Part shown: positions 11,942 to 24,600 of the stretch, piece by piece | Numbering within the stretch: position 1 is the stretch's first letter | Layout of the letters: every line of letters starts with the position of its first letter | Assembly: GCA_037349315.1 (NCBI GenBank) | Contig: JBAIAC010000018.1 | Coordinates: forward strand, 3,844,001-3,908,000 | Direction: 5' to 3' | Source of the DNA: Chelydra serpentina | Lineage: Eukaryota; Chordata; Testudines; Chelydridae | Length of the DNA: 64,000 bases | Translations under genes and position numbers: made by a program | Notes under the pieces: generated by a model | Database searches by the model: none | The model's input: the letters and a program-made list of their open reading frames with translations, nothing else | What the model was told of the DNA's origin: nothing

Positions 11942-12233
11942 TAAGCCCAGGTCTACACTAGGGGCGGGGGGGTCGATGTAAAGTACGCAACTTCAGCTAC
12001 GTGAAAACGTAGCTGAAGTCGACGTACCTCGATTGACTTACCGCACTGTGAGGACGCCGCAGGGTCAACTGCCACCGCTCTCCCGTCGACTCAGCTTCTT
12101 CCTCTTCCCAGGGGTGGATTGCCGGAGTTGATGGCAGAGCGATCGGGGATCGATTTATCGTGTCTACACTAGATGCGAAAAATCGATCCCCGAAAGATCG
12201 ATCGCTCCGGTGGGTAGTGTAGACAAGGCCTTA
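11942..12233. mobile_element. Palindromic mariner-like MITE
   Basis: A 292-bp element lies between TA dinucleotides (11942-11943 and 12232-12233). The left end 'taagcccaggtctacacta' pairs with the right end, which reads 'taaggccttgtctacacta' in reverse, matching at about 15 of 19 positions. Inside are two stronger hairpins: 11990-12002 with 12007-12019 (13 bp perfect, four-base loop) and 12144-12156 with 12180-12192 (13 bp perfect). CpG sites are frequent, suggesting less decay than neighbouring repeats. TA duplication and TIRs point to Tc1/mariner mobilisation; no transposase is encoded. Similar elements are common in turtles as far as I recall. Confidence 0.8.
11990..12019. repeat. 13-bp perfect hairpin in mariner-like MITE
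   Basis: Arms 'acttcagctacgt' and 'acgtagctgaagt' are separated by GAAA, a potential GNRA-like tetraloop if transcribed. Confidence 0.9.
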
Positions 12234-14493
12234 GGGTCTCTCCCTCCTCCTCTGGGCTAATCAGGTCCAGCAGTTATCTCCAAGGGTTCGTGTTGACCTC
12301 TAGGAGCTGGCTCCTTTGAGTTTCTCAACCAACGCTGAATACTGGAGGCAAGTTATGATGAAATGACCACCTTATTCACTGCTTTCAAATTCTGTCCTTA
12401 CTCCTGATGATTTTAAAACCGGGCCTCCAGGATGCTGTAAGGTAGGTGAAAAAACCCACCGGACACCTTGTCAGCCTTGCGGCAGGGGAAAAATTCCTCC
12501 CTTATCCCAAAAACTGATGCTCAGTCAGACACAAAGCATCTTGGAAACTCACTTAAACCATATCCCCCTTGTAGGGCAGGACAGTAACTGCACCAAAATG
12601 GATGCTGCATGGCTGGAGGGATTCATATACGGGAAGGGGAGGAGCACAAGAGACAATCAACTTCTTCCTCTTCTCCCCCTCCCCCACCAATGGGCGCAGG
12701 CAGAGGCAGAGAATTCTCTCCTTCTCCCTTTATCCTACCCACGCATGATTTCCACAAGCATTCTGGGCAGGCTGAGGTGGAAAGGCCGCAGAGCAGCCAA
12801 GCCTACTCTTCCTTCGCCTGCCGCTCCTCTCATGACCGCAGGGGTTATCTTTCTCTTGCTGGTCCAATCAAACTTTTTCCCTGCCTGCCCCCCATCCCAC
12901 TGAGATAGGTTGGGAGAGGCATTTCTTTGAAGGTAGTAAGTGATTTGTGTATAGCATTAATAATTTCTAAAGCAATTTGAGGTCCTTCTGAAAGAAATGC
13001 ACATTTTGAATAGGAGAGATACATACATTCCCTGTGAAAAGGAGAAGAGTGAGAGATTGTAATCAGAAAGCTCTGGAGTAATGCCCTCTGTGATAAATCA
13101 TCCATCATAATAATCCTGGAGCTTCTCTCCTCGATACCTCGGTTTCAAAATCACCGTCTCTTTGTTGCATGGAAACTCATTCAGTGCTAATAAATCTCAT
13201 ACTTGATGCCTCAGGTAGCATAAATAATTGAATATATTGTGTCTCTTCTGGGAATATGTTCTTTATTTTCATTAATGCAATGGTTTCTTGGAGAATATAT
13301 ATATAGTTGCATCACAAAGCATTTCAACACCTATTCCATATCATCTGTTGTTAAGAAATAAATTATTTAATATGTAAAGCTCTCCCTGCGTTTGGGGAGA
13401 TGCAATGCATATGGGGAAATTAATCTAGCAATTATTTATTGGCTATTATACCATCTAGTGAACAGTATCTTGACATGATTGCTCATAATGAATCTGTTCC
13501 CTTAAACCTGCAGCACATGTTTTAATATCCAATAGCTTAAAATGAATCCTTATTCCAACAATTTGCCTAAGAGAAAAGTTTCCAGGGTGATGACTAGTTG
13601 ACAAAGGAAACATTTATTACAGGAAAAGCTGAGTGCTGCCACTACCTCGGGTAGCTTGACACTTTCCCATTATAAAGCCCTGTTTTCAATTGTTTATAAT
13701 GTATAGGATAATGTACCTAAATATAAAAGGCCTAAAAAACTACTTTCCTGAGAAGAGCATTGTGAGCAGGTAACTCTCCTATGTCCCAATCCAGTGCGTG
13801 AGCTGCAAGGCCATGTCTTCGCTTCCTGTGGTCTCCTGCCTCGTTTGCTATGCACCTCCCAACTTTTGCAGCAATTGAGGCCTCATTCAGTGAGCATTAT
13901 CTATCCTGGGCACTGAATGATGCTGGATTCCTGTGGAAAAAATGCTGTGATATCATGTAATTAAAGACTGTATCATAAAGTACACACGCAAGAAGAGGCC
14001 ACGTTAAGGCTGCCGGTTTCCTAATTTTTGAATCCTCGATTTTGCAGTCTTACAAATGTTCTTTTAATGTCCTTTTTAAATATAATGGAGCATAATCTGT
14101 AAAGCAAAGACTATATGATGGCATGGTATGTATATAAAAGCGCTGAATCTGTCCCAAGCTGCTCAAAAGTCTAAAATGTGAGAGTAAGTCCCAGGGGATA
14201 TGGATTAGTGGGCAGAATGCAGGTGAAGCAGTCAAAGGTAGCTATCATAAATATAATGTTTAACATGGATATCACAATCACCATATATGTTCCCTATGTG
14301 CATTCTTATATGAAATTAAGGCATCGTAATTGATCCATTGTTACAGGCTCACTGAATTTTTTGTTTAAAACAGAATTTTGTCTCCTTATTTTCCATGAAA
14401 ATGGACAGATTACCTAATCAAATATACAGGTGACAGAGGATCTAAGGTATGTCAAAAATTGTTTTATGATAAGAGACATTAATAAAAGAAGAA
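12234..14493. other. Unassigned DNA
   Basis: No gene recognised. The 128-codon open frame at 12517-12903 has no identifiable domain and no supporting exon signals. A short (AT)n stretch lies near 13296-13305. Confidence 0.45.
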
Positions 14494-14713
14494 GGGGGGA
14501 GGGATAGCTCAGTGGTTTGAGCATTGGCCTGCTAAACCCAGGGTTGTGAGTTCAATCCTTGAGGGGGCCATTTAGGGATCTGGGGCAGGGGGAAATCTGT
14601 CAGGGGACAGTACTTGGTCCTGCTTGTGAAGGCAGGGGACTGGACTCGATGACCTTTCAAGGTCCTTCCAGTTCTATGAGATAGGCATATCTCCATATAT
14701 TTATATATATTTA
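14494..14713 (+). mobile_element. Cry I-type tRNA-derived SINE
   Basis: The head is tRNA-like: 'gggatagctcagtggttt' contains an A box (about 14504-14516) and 'gttgtgagttcaatcc' a B box (about 14543-14558), the internal promoter for RNA polymerase III. A unique middle region with 'ggggcagggggaaatc' follows. The 3' part 'gcaggggactggact...' matches the CR1 end at about 43848-43894 in about 40 of 44 positions, so CR1 enzymes probably mobilised it. The tail runs 'ataggcatatctccatata'. The arrangement is the one I know for the Cry family restricted to hidden-necked turtles. No clear target duplication was found. Confidence 0.9.
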
Positions 14714-16368
14714 AGGATCACATCTAAGCCACTTCTATGTTCAACGGAGATGGGGTGTATTCTACAGAAGCGTGTGAGCAAAATCCTGTTGAAAAGAGCA
14801 GTAGTACAGATCAAAAGCTGTACTTAATCTAAAGAAATGGAAGTCACTGGATATCAACCTTGAAGGCGGGGAGGCTGGCCTGGGAGAAACTTCTAGGAGT
14901 AATTAGGAGACAATACTCATGTGTCCTTCCTCCTAAATGGAACTTCTAATCAAACACTGTTTTGGTTAATATTGATGAAACCTCATCCTGACACACTAAT
15001 GGACTCTAACACCTGAGAGGCACATGGAGAACAAAAAAAGGTATGTCTGGACATGCAAGCTGACCTAAATGCATAGACTTGGAAAATGGATCCAGAGGAC
15101 AGGAAAAGCTGATGGTCCATGAACAGCAACTGATGCTGACAGTCTGACCAGAGGAGAAAGTGCTTTCAACAGATGTAAGCTATTCTTCCCCCACCCCCAC
15201 CCCCGTAGCTAAGCTGAGAGGTCTTAGCTAGTTTCTCTTACAGGAAGAGTAAATCTACAGGCATTAAGCAAACCATTGCTTTTGTTTCACATCCATTCTC
15301 TCTCTGGTTTTAATCAATCTTGTTTTTATTACAATTACTATTGGATAGATAATTTTATGCAGATGTCGTCAAAGAAAAGAGAACCTTATAACCTCTAAGA
15401 AAGAGGTACCGAAGGGTAAAGAGTTTCTGCAACCTACATGCCCTTGCCAGTCTCAGTCAAGGGGCATGGACCCAGGTGTCCTTTCCCAGTGATCTGTGTG
15501 GTCATTAGACTGTGATAGATGAACACAAGGAGAGAAGCCAAAGGAACTAGCAGATGAGAGTTGCAGAAGTGTTGGTCACCATGCAACATTTAGGCCCCAA
15601 TCCAGCACAGCTTAAACTTAAACTTCTTAGGAGTCCTACTGAAGACAAATGCTTTGCTGGTTTGGACTTTAACCATCATGACCCCAATGAATGTTATGTA
15701 TAATACTTGTAGTGTAATATCATTTTTATAGTCCTAGTATTTAAAAAATCTCTCCATTTAAAAATTCAGCGTGGCTGCTCTACTTTTTTTTTTTTTCCAG
15801 ATCCGTACAACACTTATACGCTTCAAACTTTTCACGTCTACCACTTGTGACAGAGCTTTATTTGCAAAATTAGTCATAACCTCTTTATGGGCTAGATTGT
15901 GGAATCTTTGTTCAAGCTGATGAGCCCTTTATCATATGAGTTGTACCACTGAAGTCAATGGGATTACTCACATGGGTAAGTGTCCAAGAACCATTGAAAG
16001 CCTGTTATCTCAGTACTTTCCAGAGCCCGTTGGGAAGCTGGAATTATACCCTGTCCAGTTAGATACCAAGTTGCTGTTTCTGTAGCGCCTTAAGATGTCA
16101 AATGCTCAACATGTCACTGGCCCAGAACTGAATATGGGCCTCAGATGGGTGTAACTTGGGGGAGAAAATCCACATTTGGGAACAGAGAGGGAAATCTTTA
16201 GCAGGTTGGCTGTTGGGGGGATAAAAAATGATTATTTGAAGCTCCTCGGTGGGTTGAAATATAAGAAGTAGCTCCAGGGAAGATACTGGAATGGGAACAG
16301 GTAAAGTGGTGAAAGATGCATCATTCTGCAGTTAATCAACTGGATATCACCACTTTTATATGGCCTTG
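14714..16368. other. Unassigned DNA with one weak palindromic relic
   Basis: No gene is recognised. A C-rich tract lies near 15190-15205 and a T12 run near 15785-15796. Bases 15925-15985 carry 'cactgaagtcaatggg' and 'attactcacatgggtaag', matching half of the palindromic ancient repeat described elsewhere. Confidence 0.5.
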
Positions 16369-16560
16369 TCTACATGAGAAAATTGCAAGGTTCAATTTAA
16401 ATTGGTTTCTAAACTGGTTTAGTTTAACTGGTGCAAACTCCTATGTATACACATTTATTGTGGTTTAAGAGTATCTTACTTCAGGTTAGCTTAAACCAAT
16501 TCCTAATCAACTTAAACTAAACAAAAATAAGGCTGGTTTGAACCGAAATAAGATTTTCCA
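16369..16560 (+). mobile_element. Fragment of palindromic DNA-transposon MITE
   Basis: Starts 'ggccttgtctacatgaga', close to the end of the mariner-like MITE at 12 kb. It continues with repeated 'ggttta'/'aaacc' motifs: 'aactggtttagtttaact', 'ttgtggtttaagagt', 'agcttaaaccaattcc'. I recall a turtle MITE family with exactly this order; the right half that would complete the palindrome is missing or diverged. Confidence 0.55.
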
Positions 16561-17855
16561 TGTCCTGCATGGCGTGTATGTCTGATAAATTATATCTTCT
16601 TGTTGCTGACACAGTGGTACAGTTTTACTTTTGTAAGGAATCTCATGCCACTTTCCAAGGGAACTTTCAACACACTGCAAAACCCAAAGGAAACAGATCA
16701 TGTCTTGTGTTTTGTCACATTTTCAGTGTTGGTGTTGCAGGGATTTTTAGGCACAGTCTTGCTGGCTCTGGTCATCCGTCTATTTACCGCAGAAATGTTT
16801 TGGATTATATAGAGCTATGGCTGAGTCACAAGCAGTGTCTTAAGTTATTTCTGGAAATATTTCAAACAAAATATCAAAGTAGATCAAACCCAGTTACAGA
16901 TAATGCCAGATATTGAAATGGGGTGGGTGGGAGGGAGAAGGAATTGCAGCTGCCAGACCACCTTCATGTGGGAGAGTTGGCTATAAATTTTAAATATCCA
17001 TTGTGAGAATTATACTGTGTGTAAGAAATCAGTATCCTGTAGTTTAACAAGTGAGTCTCAGATGCCCCCAATACACAAAGGCACAGTAAGAAAGAAAAGG
17101 CTTTAAAAGAAACGAAGTTAAGTGGAGCATAACTCTAACGACGAGGATATCCCAGAGGCTGCAGTTTTCTTGCTAACTTGGGGGTAAAATATACAACAGG
17201 ACATGGACATGTTCGGAAATTCGCTAAGAAACAGGACTCTACAGCTGTAGCGCAGAAAGTACTTCAGGAAATAACTCTTTTATTTACAGGGTGATATGAT
17301 CTATGGATGAGCTCTGTCGGAGATTACTTCCACAGCTCCTTAGCAACACCTCAGATAATTCACCATTTAGTAGGTCCCTTGGACATTCTTTACCAAACCT
17401 CAGAACAGTCCCCTGAAGTTCATGATTTGTGTTTGCCCAGGTTAATTTGAACCAGTCACATTGTTTGGGATCTCTCATCCCTTAATAGGCCCCGTGGGTT
17501 CAGGCTGTCCTTAGTGTATTTACAGGAACATTAACACAAGGGTCTGGCTGCCAGCCCTAGACTGATGCTCTCTCCTGTGTCTCTCAGCATTTCCTGCTTT
17601 CTTCCCACTAGGTAGAGCTTATGAATGAAGCGTGTGGCCCCTGCTAAAGATGGAACCATTACAGAGTTCCCATTACAGTTTTCTTAAAATCTTTCCAATC
17701 TTGCTTTAGATAATGAGATACCATTCTGGCCTACTGCCCTTATACTTAGCATACCTGGAAAATACTGAGGTTACATCATTTAGTTACAAAGGCAACCACT
17801 TTTTTAAAAGGCAACCACTGAGTAAATATTACATTGTAGTTGGTGGACAAAATAG
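16561..17855. other. Unassigned DNA
   Basis: No gene or nameable repeat recognised. Overlapping open frames near 16560-16916 are in different phases and resemble no known protein. Confidence 0.45.
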
Positions 17856-18640
17856 AGTAGGTGTCACAGGGAGTGGCTGGCCCCCTCAAGGAGAAATAGG
17901 GCCATCCCCAGCTGTGCCACAATTCGCTTTGTCGCAGCCTTCAAGGGTGGTATTAATGGGGTCAGTTGATAGCTAAATGACTACTTGTCCTTCCTGAGAA
18001 CAGCTGAGAGAAGTTAGAGGTAAGGAGATACAGAAAGCAGGTCAGGCTCCCATGGGTGCCCTGAGCTAGGGTCTGCAGGAAGCATGGAGGTGCCTGGGAG
18101 AAGCTGCCAGAGTACCCTGGGAGGGGACCTACTAGCAAAAAGGGCCTCCATGGAGAAAGCTGTGGGAGGCTGTGCTCAGCTAAAAGAGCGAGGACGAACT
18201 CTGCAGGGTGCAGGAGTAGGGGCAAAGACCAGGGAGCTACTGTGAGTGAGACTCCAGGGTAAGTAGCCTGGATGTTAGTGATCTTTAACAGAGCAGGAAA
18301 AGAATTGACCATAGCCAAGAACTGAGCCCAGAAGGCAGGCTGAAGAGTAGCCCAAGAGGGGTAGAAGAACGTTTGGCTATTTGTTTGTACTTCTAGTTGG
18401 ACTTTTGTTACCCCAGAAGAGGTTACATTTGTTTAGTGACTTGGCCAGAAAACCAACACACATCACCACACAGACCCATGTGGAGAAGGCTGAGGACACC
18501 CACATTAGAGGGGAAACTGAGGAAGGGATGCTGCAGGACCACCCCATGCCATGAGTGAGTCCTCTGTAGGCAATGGCCCTGGTAGGGTAGAATAAGCGGG
18601 GAAGGCTGTATACAATTATACTCTATTCTCCCAGAATTAC
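17856..18640. repeat. Probable dispersed retroelement fragment, unassigned
   Basis: The block is moderately GC-rich with 'ggtcaggctcccatggg', 'aggtgcctgggagaagct' and 'ttgttaccccagaagagg', and differs in texture from the AT-rich flanks. It resembles LTR-retrotransposon-derived sequence I associate with turtles, but I cannot define ends, target duplication or a protein. It may be part of an LTR or internal untranslated region, or simply unique DNA. Confidence 0.3.
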
Positions 18641-21600
18641 AAAATGTAGGTAGAGTGAGTTTACCCAAGTGGTCTGATATTAAGGGTACTTTCCCTCAGG
18701 TCTTGATCCGATTATTTGTCCATCTGCATGGTCTTTTATTAGATATTACTGAGATGACTAATGTAAAAATGCTTCAACGTGCTATGTTCTTAAAAAACAC
18801 TGAGTTCAGGTTTACGTGGATGATAAATAAGAAAGGACAAGGATTTTGATATGTATTTGTCAAATCCTAATGAAACAAAATCTCAAGCGCTGAACATGTC
18901 TCCTAACAAATAGGTAAAATTATTTCTGCCCGGCTTGTTGTCTGTTATGTGGTACTGCGTGAATCTCAAACAAAGTAAGGATTCTTTAGGTTTATTATTA
19001 TCAATCTTTATAGTATAGTATAGCCCAAAGTTTCCGGGTGTCCATCTTGCTGGGTGATATCGAGATGAAGAGACAGTTCTGACCCCAGAAATTTAATTTT
19101 GTTTAATTAATTGATAAAAGTGATACGTTGTAACTTAAATATATATGGCTGTGTGTTAGGGATGGGAGCGACATTCTCCGATTTTCCTGTGTCTATTTGC
19201 TTTCTATACCAACCAGTTACGCTCAGAATATCTCTGCGGGGACAATTTGTACTTTCTGCTTATGGACACTGGATGTGCTTGTCATTTGAGACAGTTGCTA
19301 CTCAACCAGAAGTATTTGTTCTAAAGGGGTGGGAGTCCAGTCCTTCATGTCCTGAATGTTCAACCTCTTCATCACTCCCAGCCTGGGGTGAAAGGAATCA
19401 GCCCTGAGTCCTGTGTATTATATTTCCAGTAGATCCCCAAGCTGTATAAAGATTATGAACTATGAAAATACCAAAGCTGTATAGCTGGTGCCATTAACAT
19501 TGTTACAGTAGTTCACAAATAATTAACATGACCACACTATTCCTTATGCCCACCTGCTTCCCTGATCCACCCATCCATGCAGCTATTCCAAAGCATATGT
19601 GAGAGGTGCACATTCTGCATCCTGCATGCCCCCAGCACAGCAGAGTGATTTCAGTTCTCCTACATGAGGACTTTCTGCATCTCCACATGAGAGAGGATTT
19701 GCCCCAAAGGGCAGAAAAGATTAATTCAGCTGTTGCTTGTAGCCTGATTTGTTCTTTGTATCCAACGGATACTATATCTGGGATTTTCTTGGAATACATA
19801 CCGTTACAAATGAGAGGTAATGAGTTTCTCGGAAATATTGTTTCAGCTCTCCACACCTCCCACAGATTACTGCATGTTTTTGCTCTTTATATCTGTTTCT
19901 ACCTGCCATGTAGTCTTTCTGCCACTCCACTTGTTACATCTATAGATGCAGTGCCTGGCCCGCACAAAAGAAGTTATAGCTCTGGGGCTGTAAAGAATAG
20001 AGAGACAATGATTTGACAACAATGAGCTCTGTCAAACACATTTCAACACTTGTTGCTCGTCCCAGGAGATGCTCATTAGCGACTTGAAGTGATTGCATTT
20101 GCATGCAGCATGAAAGAGTTTTGCCAACAAATGTGCCCTTGAAGTGATCAGACATGTGCAAGAGGAGGCACCAACTAGATGCCTACAAACATTCTTGCAC
20201 TGATATGAGTACAGAGCTGACTTTTTTGCACACCGGATGGAAATCAAAATGGATTTCACCAGAGTTTCTATGTAACATGATCAATTAATGAAAAAAATGT
20301 TCTCTGTTTGAGAAATGCCATTGGTTACCCAAGCAAAGTGACACTGTAGTTAAGAGCAAAATCACACTTTCATTCTAAATACCGATTTTCAATCACTTTT
20401 CTGTAAAAATCACTTTTCTGTTAAAAAAAAAAAAAAATCTTGTACTTTATTTCCGCTGAAAAGCAGACCTCCTCATCAAGTTTGACTGAAATCCACTTGT
20501 CTTCTTTAGAGTTAGCTGAATGTTTAAAAATAATAATAATAATAATAATAATTAATGAAAAAGTAAAATTCCACTATTAACATTTAAATGGGGGGGAGGT
20601 AATAGTAGTTTTCAGGTTTAAAATGTATTATAACAATTTGTGAAGTCAGTGTGCCCACACTTCATTTTTCAGGGCACCTTTCCAGGTCTCTAATGATGCC
20701 AAAAAATAAAAATTGCCAACTGGCAGGATCTTTGAATAAGAACTACAGCAGAGTCCCAGGAACATCCTCATGCCCCTGGTGTGGGGCCTTACCCTGAACT
20801 GTGTCCAGTGATTTAGGATAACATACACTACTAAGATTTCTGCGAAAAATGAAAGCACTCATGAAAAATTTAGATACCAAATTTGACTCTGTCTACTAAA
20901 GTACAAAAAACTGAGTTCAAAACTAATGGACTGGAGATCTTGAAATATGAGTACATGGGGTGCATTGGTGCTATAGGCCAGTGAAATTGATTGACTAAGC
21001 TCACTCAACTCAAGCACTTAATGTTTTATAACTAAGTTTTTGGCCAGTCAAATAATTACAGACTAATTCAAATAGAAGTCAAAGGCGTGAGACAGGAAAT
21101 GTTTTTCACCTTTTTTCCTGACTTGGATGGAACATGCTGGGTTGCTGTACATCTTAGCTTGTAGGCAAAACTCATCCTCTTCCCCCACAATTTGTGGGTC
21201 AAGTAACCATGGATTTGCTCTGTGAACAATGGAAATTACAGCAGTCATGTGCTGTTAAAAAGATAAACCAAGTTTTTATTTTCTTTCTTTGTGTAAACTG
21301 AAATCCTGAGTTTCCTTCTGTACAATTAAATTTGCTTTTATTTTGTTTGCCTATAATCACGTCTAACAAACTTTTTCAATTTGTAAAAACTGAAAGGTGG
21401 TTATCGCTTACAGTTTTAGCAAAACTGGATAGATTTGGTTTTTTTCCATGGAAAACAATAGCATAGCTGGTGTCATGTGGATTTATATACACTTTTCGAG
21501 GAAATATTGCTGAAAATGCCATATCAAACTACCTTCCTTTCATTAACAGACTTCTATGTGAAAAATGGAAGTTAAATAAATGATGAAAAAGTAAAAACAT

Positions 21601-22489
21601 TTAATGATTGGCTAGCTTGGCAAAAGAAGTAACACACCAATGTGGACAGTATGTGTCTTGCTGATAAAACTCTGCGTAGGATAAACATTGAGGACTCTGG
21701 AGTTATAGACAGCACAATGTGTCAAAATTTGAATAAGCTGAAAAACATTGTTAGGTAACATAATATACCCGTTAAGCATTATGATAGAATTATACTATTA
21801 CTAGAACAGAACAGGGTAAACACTGGGGCTCTATCACATAGAATAAGTGCCAAAATTTTAAAGTGTCAGTGAGATTTACATTTATTTTTCTTGGGTAACT
21901 TTTATGATATGGACTAGTGACAGACTTGGAACAGTACTAGGACCATTGCATTGATTCAGCTAAGGATTTATACTAATTACAAATTGCCAGTTCTATCTTA
22001 TTTTGTTTTAATCCTTGGTTTGACCGACAAGATTAATTCTGTGTAGTTTAAAGTCCACTACAGAATTTTTCCCATCAATGACTTCATGTGGCATTATTAT
22101 TGAAGCAAGATTCTGATACTATAACTTATTAAAGGGAAATTGATGCTAGAGGTCAAATTGTAAATTCTATGGCACTATTCACAATATTTCAAAATACTCA
22201 GTAAAATATTATTTCTCTTAGCCAAAGTTGTTTATAGGAAGGATAGGGAAGAAGTCATAGTCTCACCTACATGCAAACACATAATTTACCCTCGCCTCAG
22301 TGCAGAGGTACATGCTAACATTTTCCGGTTTTCCATGAAAACATTTCAAGCTACTACATCTTTTCATAAAAAGCAATAGTGTTCAGTAGTGAGGGGTAAA
22401 ATGACGTGAAGTAAGAGAAAAAATTGAGCAAATGTTTCTATGACAGAAAATCACTCAAATCTCAGCTGAGAATAGCTGGTAGTGGTAAA
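18641..22489. other. AT-rich unassigned DNA with minor simple repeats
   Basis: No gene recognised. A 17-bp unit beginning 'atcacttttctgt' is repeated in tandem at 20392-20425 and runs into a poly-A tract ending near 20437. Open frames in this stretch have no recognisable domains. Confidence 0.5.
20527..20552. repeat. (AAT)n microsatellite
   Basis: About eight uninterrupted AAT units preceded by a short A run. Confidence 0.9.
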
Positions 22490-22705
22490 ATTAGGGCTGA
22501 AGCCGAAGTCAGGGCTAGGGTGATAGTAAGATGTTAGGGTGAGACAATTTTAGGATTTGATTTTGAGTTAGAATTAAGGATAGATGTAGTGGTAGCACTC
22601 AGGTTTGCTTTTGGGTTAGATTTATAGTTAGGCCTGGAGTTAAATATAGTGTTAGGTTTAAAATTAGGGTTAAGGCTAGAGTTAGATTTAGAGTTAGGGA
22701 TTTGG
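22490..22705. repeat. Degenerate telomere-like hexamer tract
   Basis: Roughly 215 bp built from variants of TTAGGG with a six-base rhythm: 'aaaattagggctga', 'gatgttagggtgag', 'aaattagggttaagg', 'gagttagggattt', with TTAGAT and TTAGAG variants between. The minus strand reads as an artificial NLT/LTL peptide repeat for the same reason. It may be an old interstitial telomeric sequence or an unrelated hexamer minisatellite. Confidence 0.65.
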
Positions 22706-22770
22706 CATGAGTTTTTGGACTATTCCTTGTATCCCTGCTTCTGAAAGGTTTAGGTGCCTCAGTTACCATG

Positions 22771-22843
22771 GGTGAAACCCTGGCGCCATAGAAGTCAATG
22801 GGTGTTTTGTCATTGACTTCAATGAGGTCAGGATTTTGCCCCT
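22771..22843. repeat. Palindromic ancient repeat, TTGACTTCAATG type
   Basis: Left part 'tagaagtcaatgggtg' is mirrored by 'cattgacttcaatgagg', and the outer ends 'ggtgaaaccctgg' and 'ggtcaggattttgcccc' also face each other, so the unit is a diverged palindrome of about 70 bp. The TTGACTTCAATGGG core recurs in many other places in the window. Confidence 0.6.
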
Positions 22844-23391
22844 GGAATCCAATCATACAGGATTCAGAGGGAGAGAAAAATGCACTCCAAAACAGATCAA
22901 TAGATAAATGTTCAGTTTCTCTAAAACTGACTGAAAATAACTGATTTAAAATGTCTTGTGTTTAAGTCTGATTTCTTCAGCCCTTCCAACATTAGAAGCA
23001 ATCCTATGTCCCCTACTGTCAGGCTGAGAATATTTCCTTTCTGGGGCTATGAAACTTCCATTGCTAGCCCTGTGGAGCTACAAGATACTATATTTAAAAC
23101 AAATGACCTCTAGCAAAACTGCTCCTGTCTTAGGACAGACATTGGCTTAGATAGTGTGGGTGCAATGTTCCCCATATTTAGAGGGGAAAGGAAACATTTT
23201 TTGTAGCAGGTTACGTTGTTGTTTTTTTGTTTTTTTTTAATGGAATCTGTATCTGCTCAGACACTTTGAAATTTAGGATAAATCCCAGGGAGGTGTATTA
23301 GTGGGCAGAGAGCAGGTAAGGGCAGAGTATCATATTCCTGTCAAATTATCACATGGATATCACCTACACACACATGGGTGGGTTTTGTACT

Positions 23392-23392
<1 letters not shown>

Positions 23393-23432
<40 letters not shown>
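23393..23432. repeat. (GT)20 microsatellite
   Basis: Forty bases of uninterrupted GT. The open frame across it encodes only alternating Cys-Val and is not a gene. Confidence 0.95.
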
Positions 23433-23434
<2 letters not shown>

Positions 23435-23980
23435 CTTGGTCTTTGTCCAGTACATTTGTTTAATTATGAACAGGAACCTGTACTGTAGTTCTTGGATTTT
23501 TAAAATGTCTTTTTCATTGTAAAAGCTTTGACACTGTTTGGCACTGGTTCTTATAGTCAGCAGAGAACTTTTAATGGGTCTAAGGCATTTTTATTACCCT
23601 TTAAAATGTTTAATAGGGTTTCTGTGTAATTTCTCAACATGTTCTTGTTTGTTTATTTTTTGATACTTCTGCTATGTAGTTGTAACCTTATGGTGTTGGA
23701 TTTCATTACATTGGCACTGTCATACCACTAGAGTTAAGGGCATGCTAGTACTTCTATTATATGTCCCTATTTTTAGGGATTTATGATCTGGACATGAAAT
23801 TTCATTCCCAGGTGAATCTCCTTATGCGTGCTCTCATCTTAGATGCAAATTATTTTCTTTAATTAAGTTTAAAAGAAATTTGGCTTGGTTACTTTTAATT
23901 TACACAGGATCTGTTTTCAGACACTTTCTGTGCACTTTTACAAGTATAATGGAAAAACACATTTTATATGAACAATTAAG

Positions 23981-24068
23981 GGGCTAATCTTGCAGTTCTT
24001 ACTAATGCAATTCTTCTCTTAACTGTAATGGGAGTTTTGCCTGAGTAAAGACTGCAGGATCAAACCCC
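23981..24068. repeat. Palindromic ancient repeat, TGCAGGAT-ended
   Basis: Starts 'gggctaatcttgcag' and ends 'gactgcaggatcaaaccc', with 'gtaatgggagttttgcc' between. The ends face each other as inverted repeats. Same group as 39501-39632, 51235-51364, 52223-52346 and 59492-59675. Confidence 0.5.
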
Positions 24069-24423
24069 AGATTTGGCACTGAATTAATGAATAGTACAGT
24101 TCTAATTACCTTTGGTATCTTGTAAAAAAATGTAAATGGACAGGATATTAAACTCTGGAAAAACAGCTGCTCCACATAGGCTGTAAGTACTTTTCAAAGC
24201 AATTCAATAAAAAAAAAGTCTTACATGCAACAGTTTATTGAGAAAATATAGATTCTGAAGGCAATCTTTGGAGGTTATTTGAAAATAAAACAACATATTT
24301 GACCCTTAAAATTAATCTAATCCAAAATCAGATTCTATGAATTTCTTTGCATCCATATTTGTACCATTTACTTACACTGTGTGTTTGTAAAACTGTCGTA
24401 TACTTATTCTTTTCCTGAATTGT

Positions 24424-24600
24424 ACATGAGAACATAAGAACGGCTATACTGGATCAGACCAAAGGTCTGTCTAGCCCAGTAGCCTGTCTTCTGACAGTGG
24501 CCAATGCCAGTGCCTCAGAGGGAATGAACAGAACAGGTAATCATCAAGTGATCCGTCTCCTGTCGTCGCCCATTCCCAGCTTCATGTGTTTTATCAGATC
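24424..24600 (-). mobile_element. CR1-type LINE 3' end, minus orientation
   Basis: Starts 'atgagaacataagaacgg' and continues 'ggatcagaccaaaggtc', 'tagcccagtagcctgtc', 'gacagtggccaatgcc'. This series is the reverse complement of a CR1-family 3' untranslated end that I recall as very common in turtles and crocodilians. No coding part remains; homology fades after about 24600. A LINE profile search would confirm the clade. Confidence 0.65.

Noticed and set aside
14501..14570. A functional tRNA gene
   Set aside because: A and B boxes are present, but the sequence runs directly into a SINE body and CR1-like tail, and a full cloverleaf was not evident.
22599..22856. 85-codon minus-strand frame with repeated NLT/LTL
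   Set aside because: The peptide is a translation of the degenerate TTAGGG-like hexamer tract.
23301..23522. 73-codon frame with a Cys-Val repeat
   Set aside because: Produced by the (GT)20 microsatellite.
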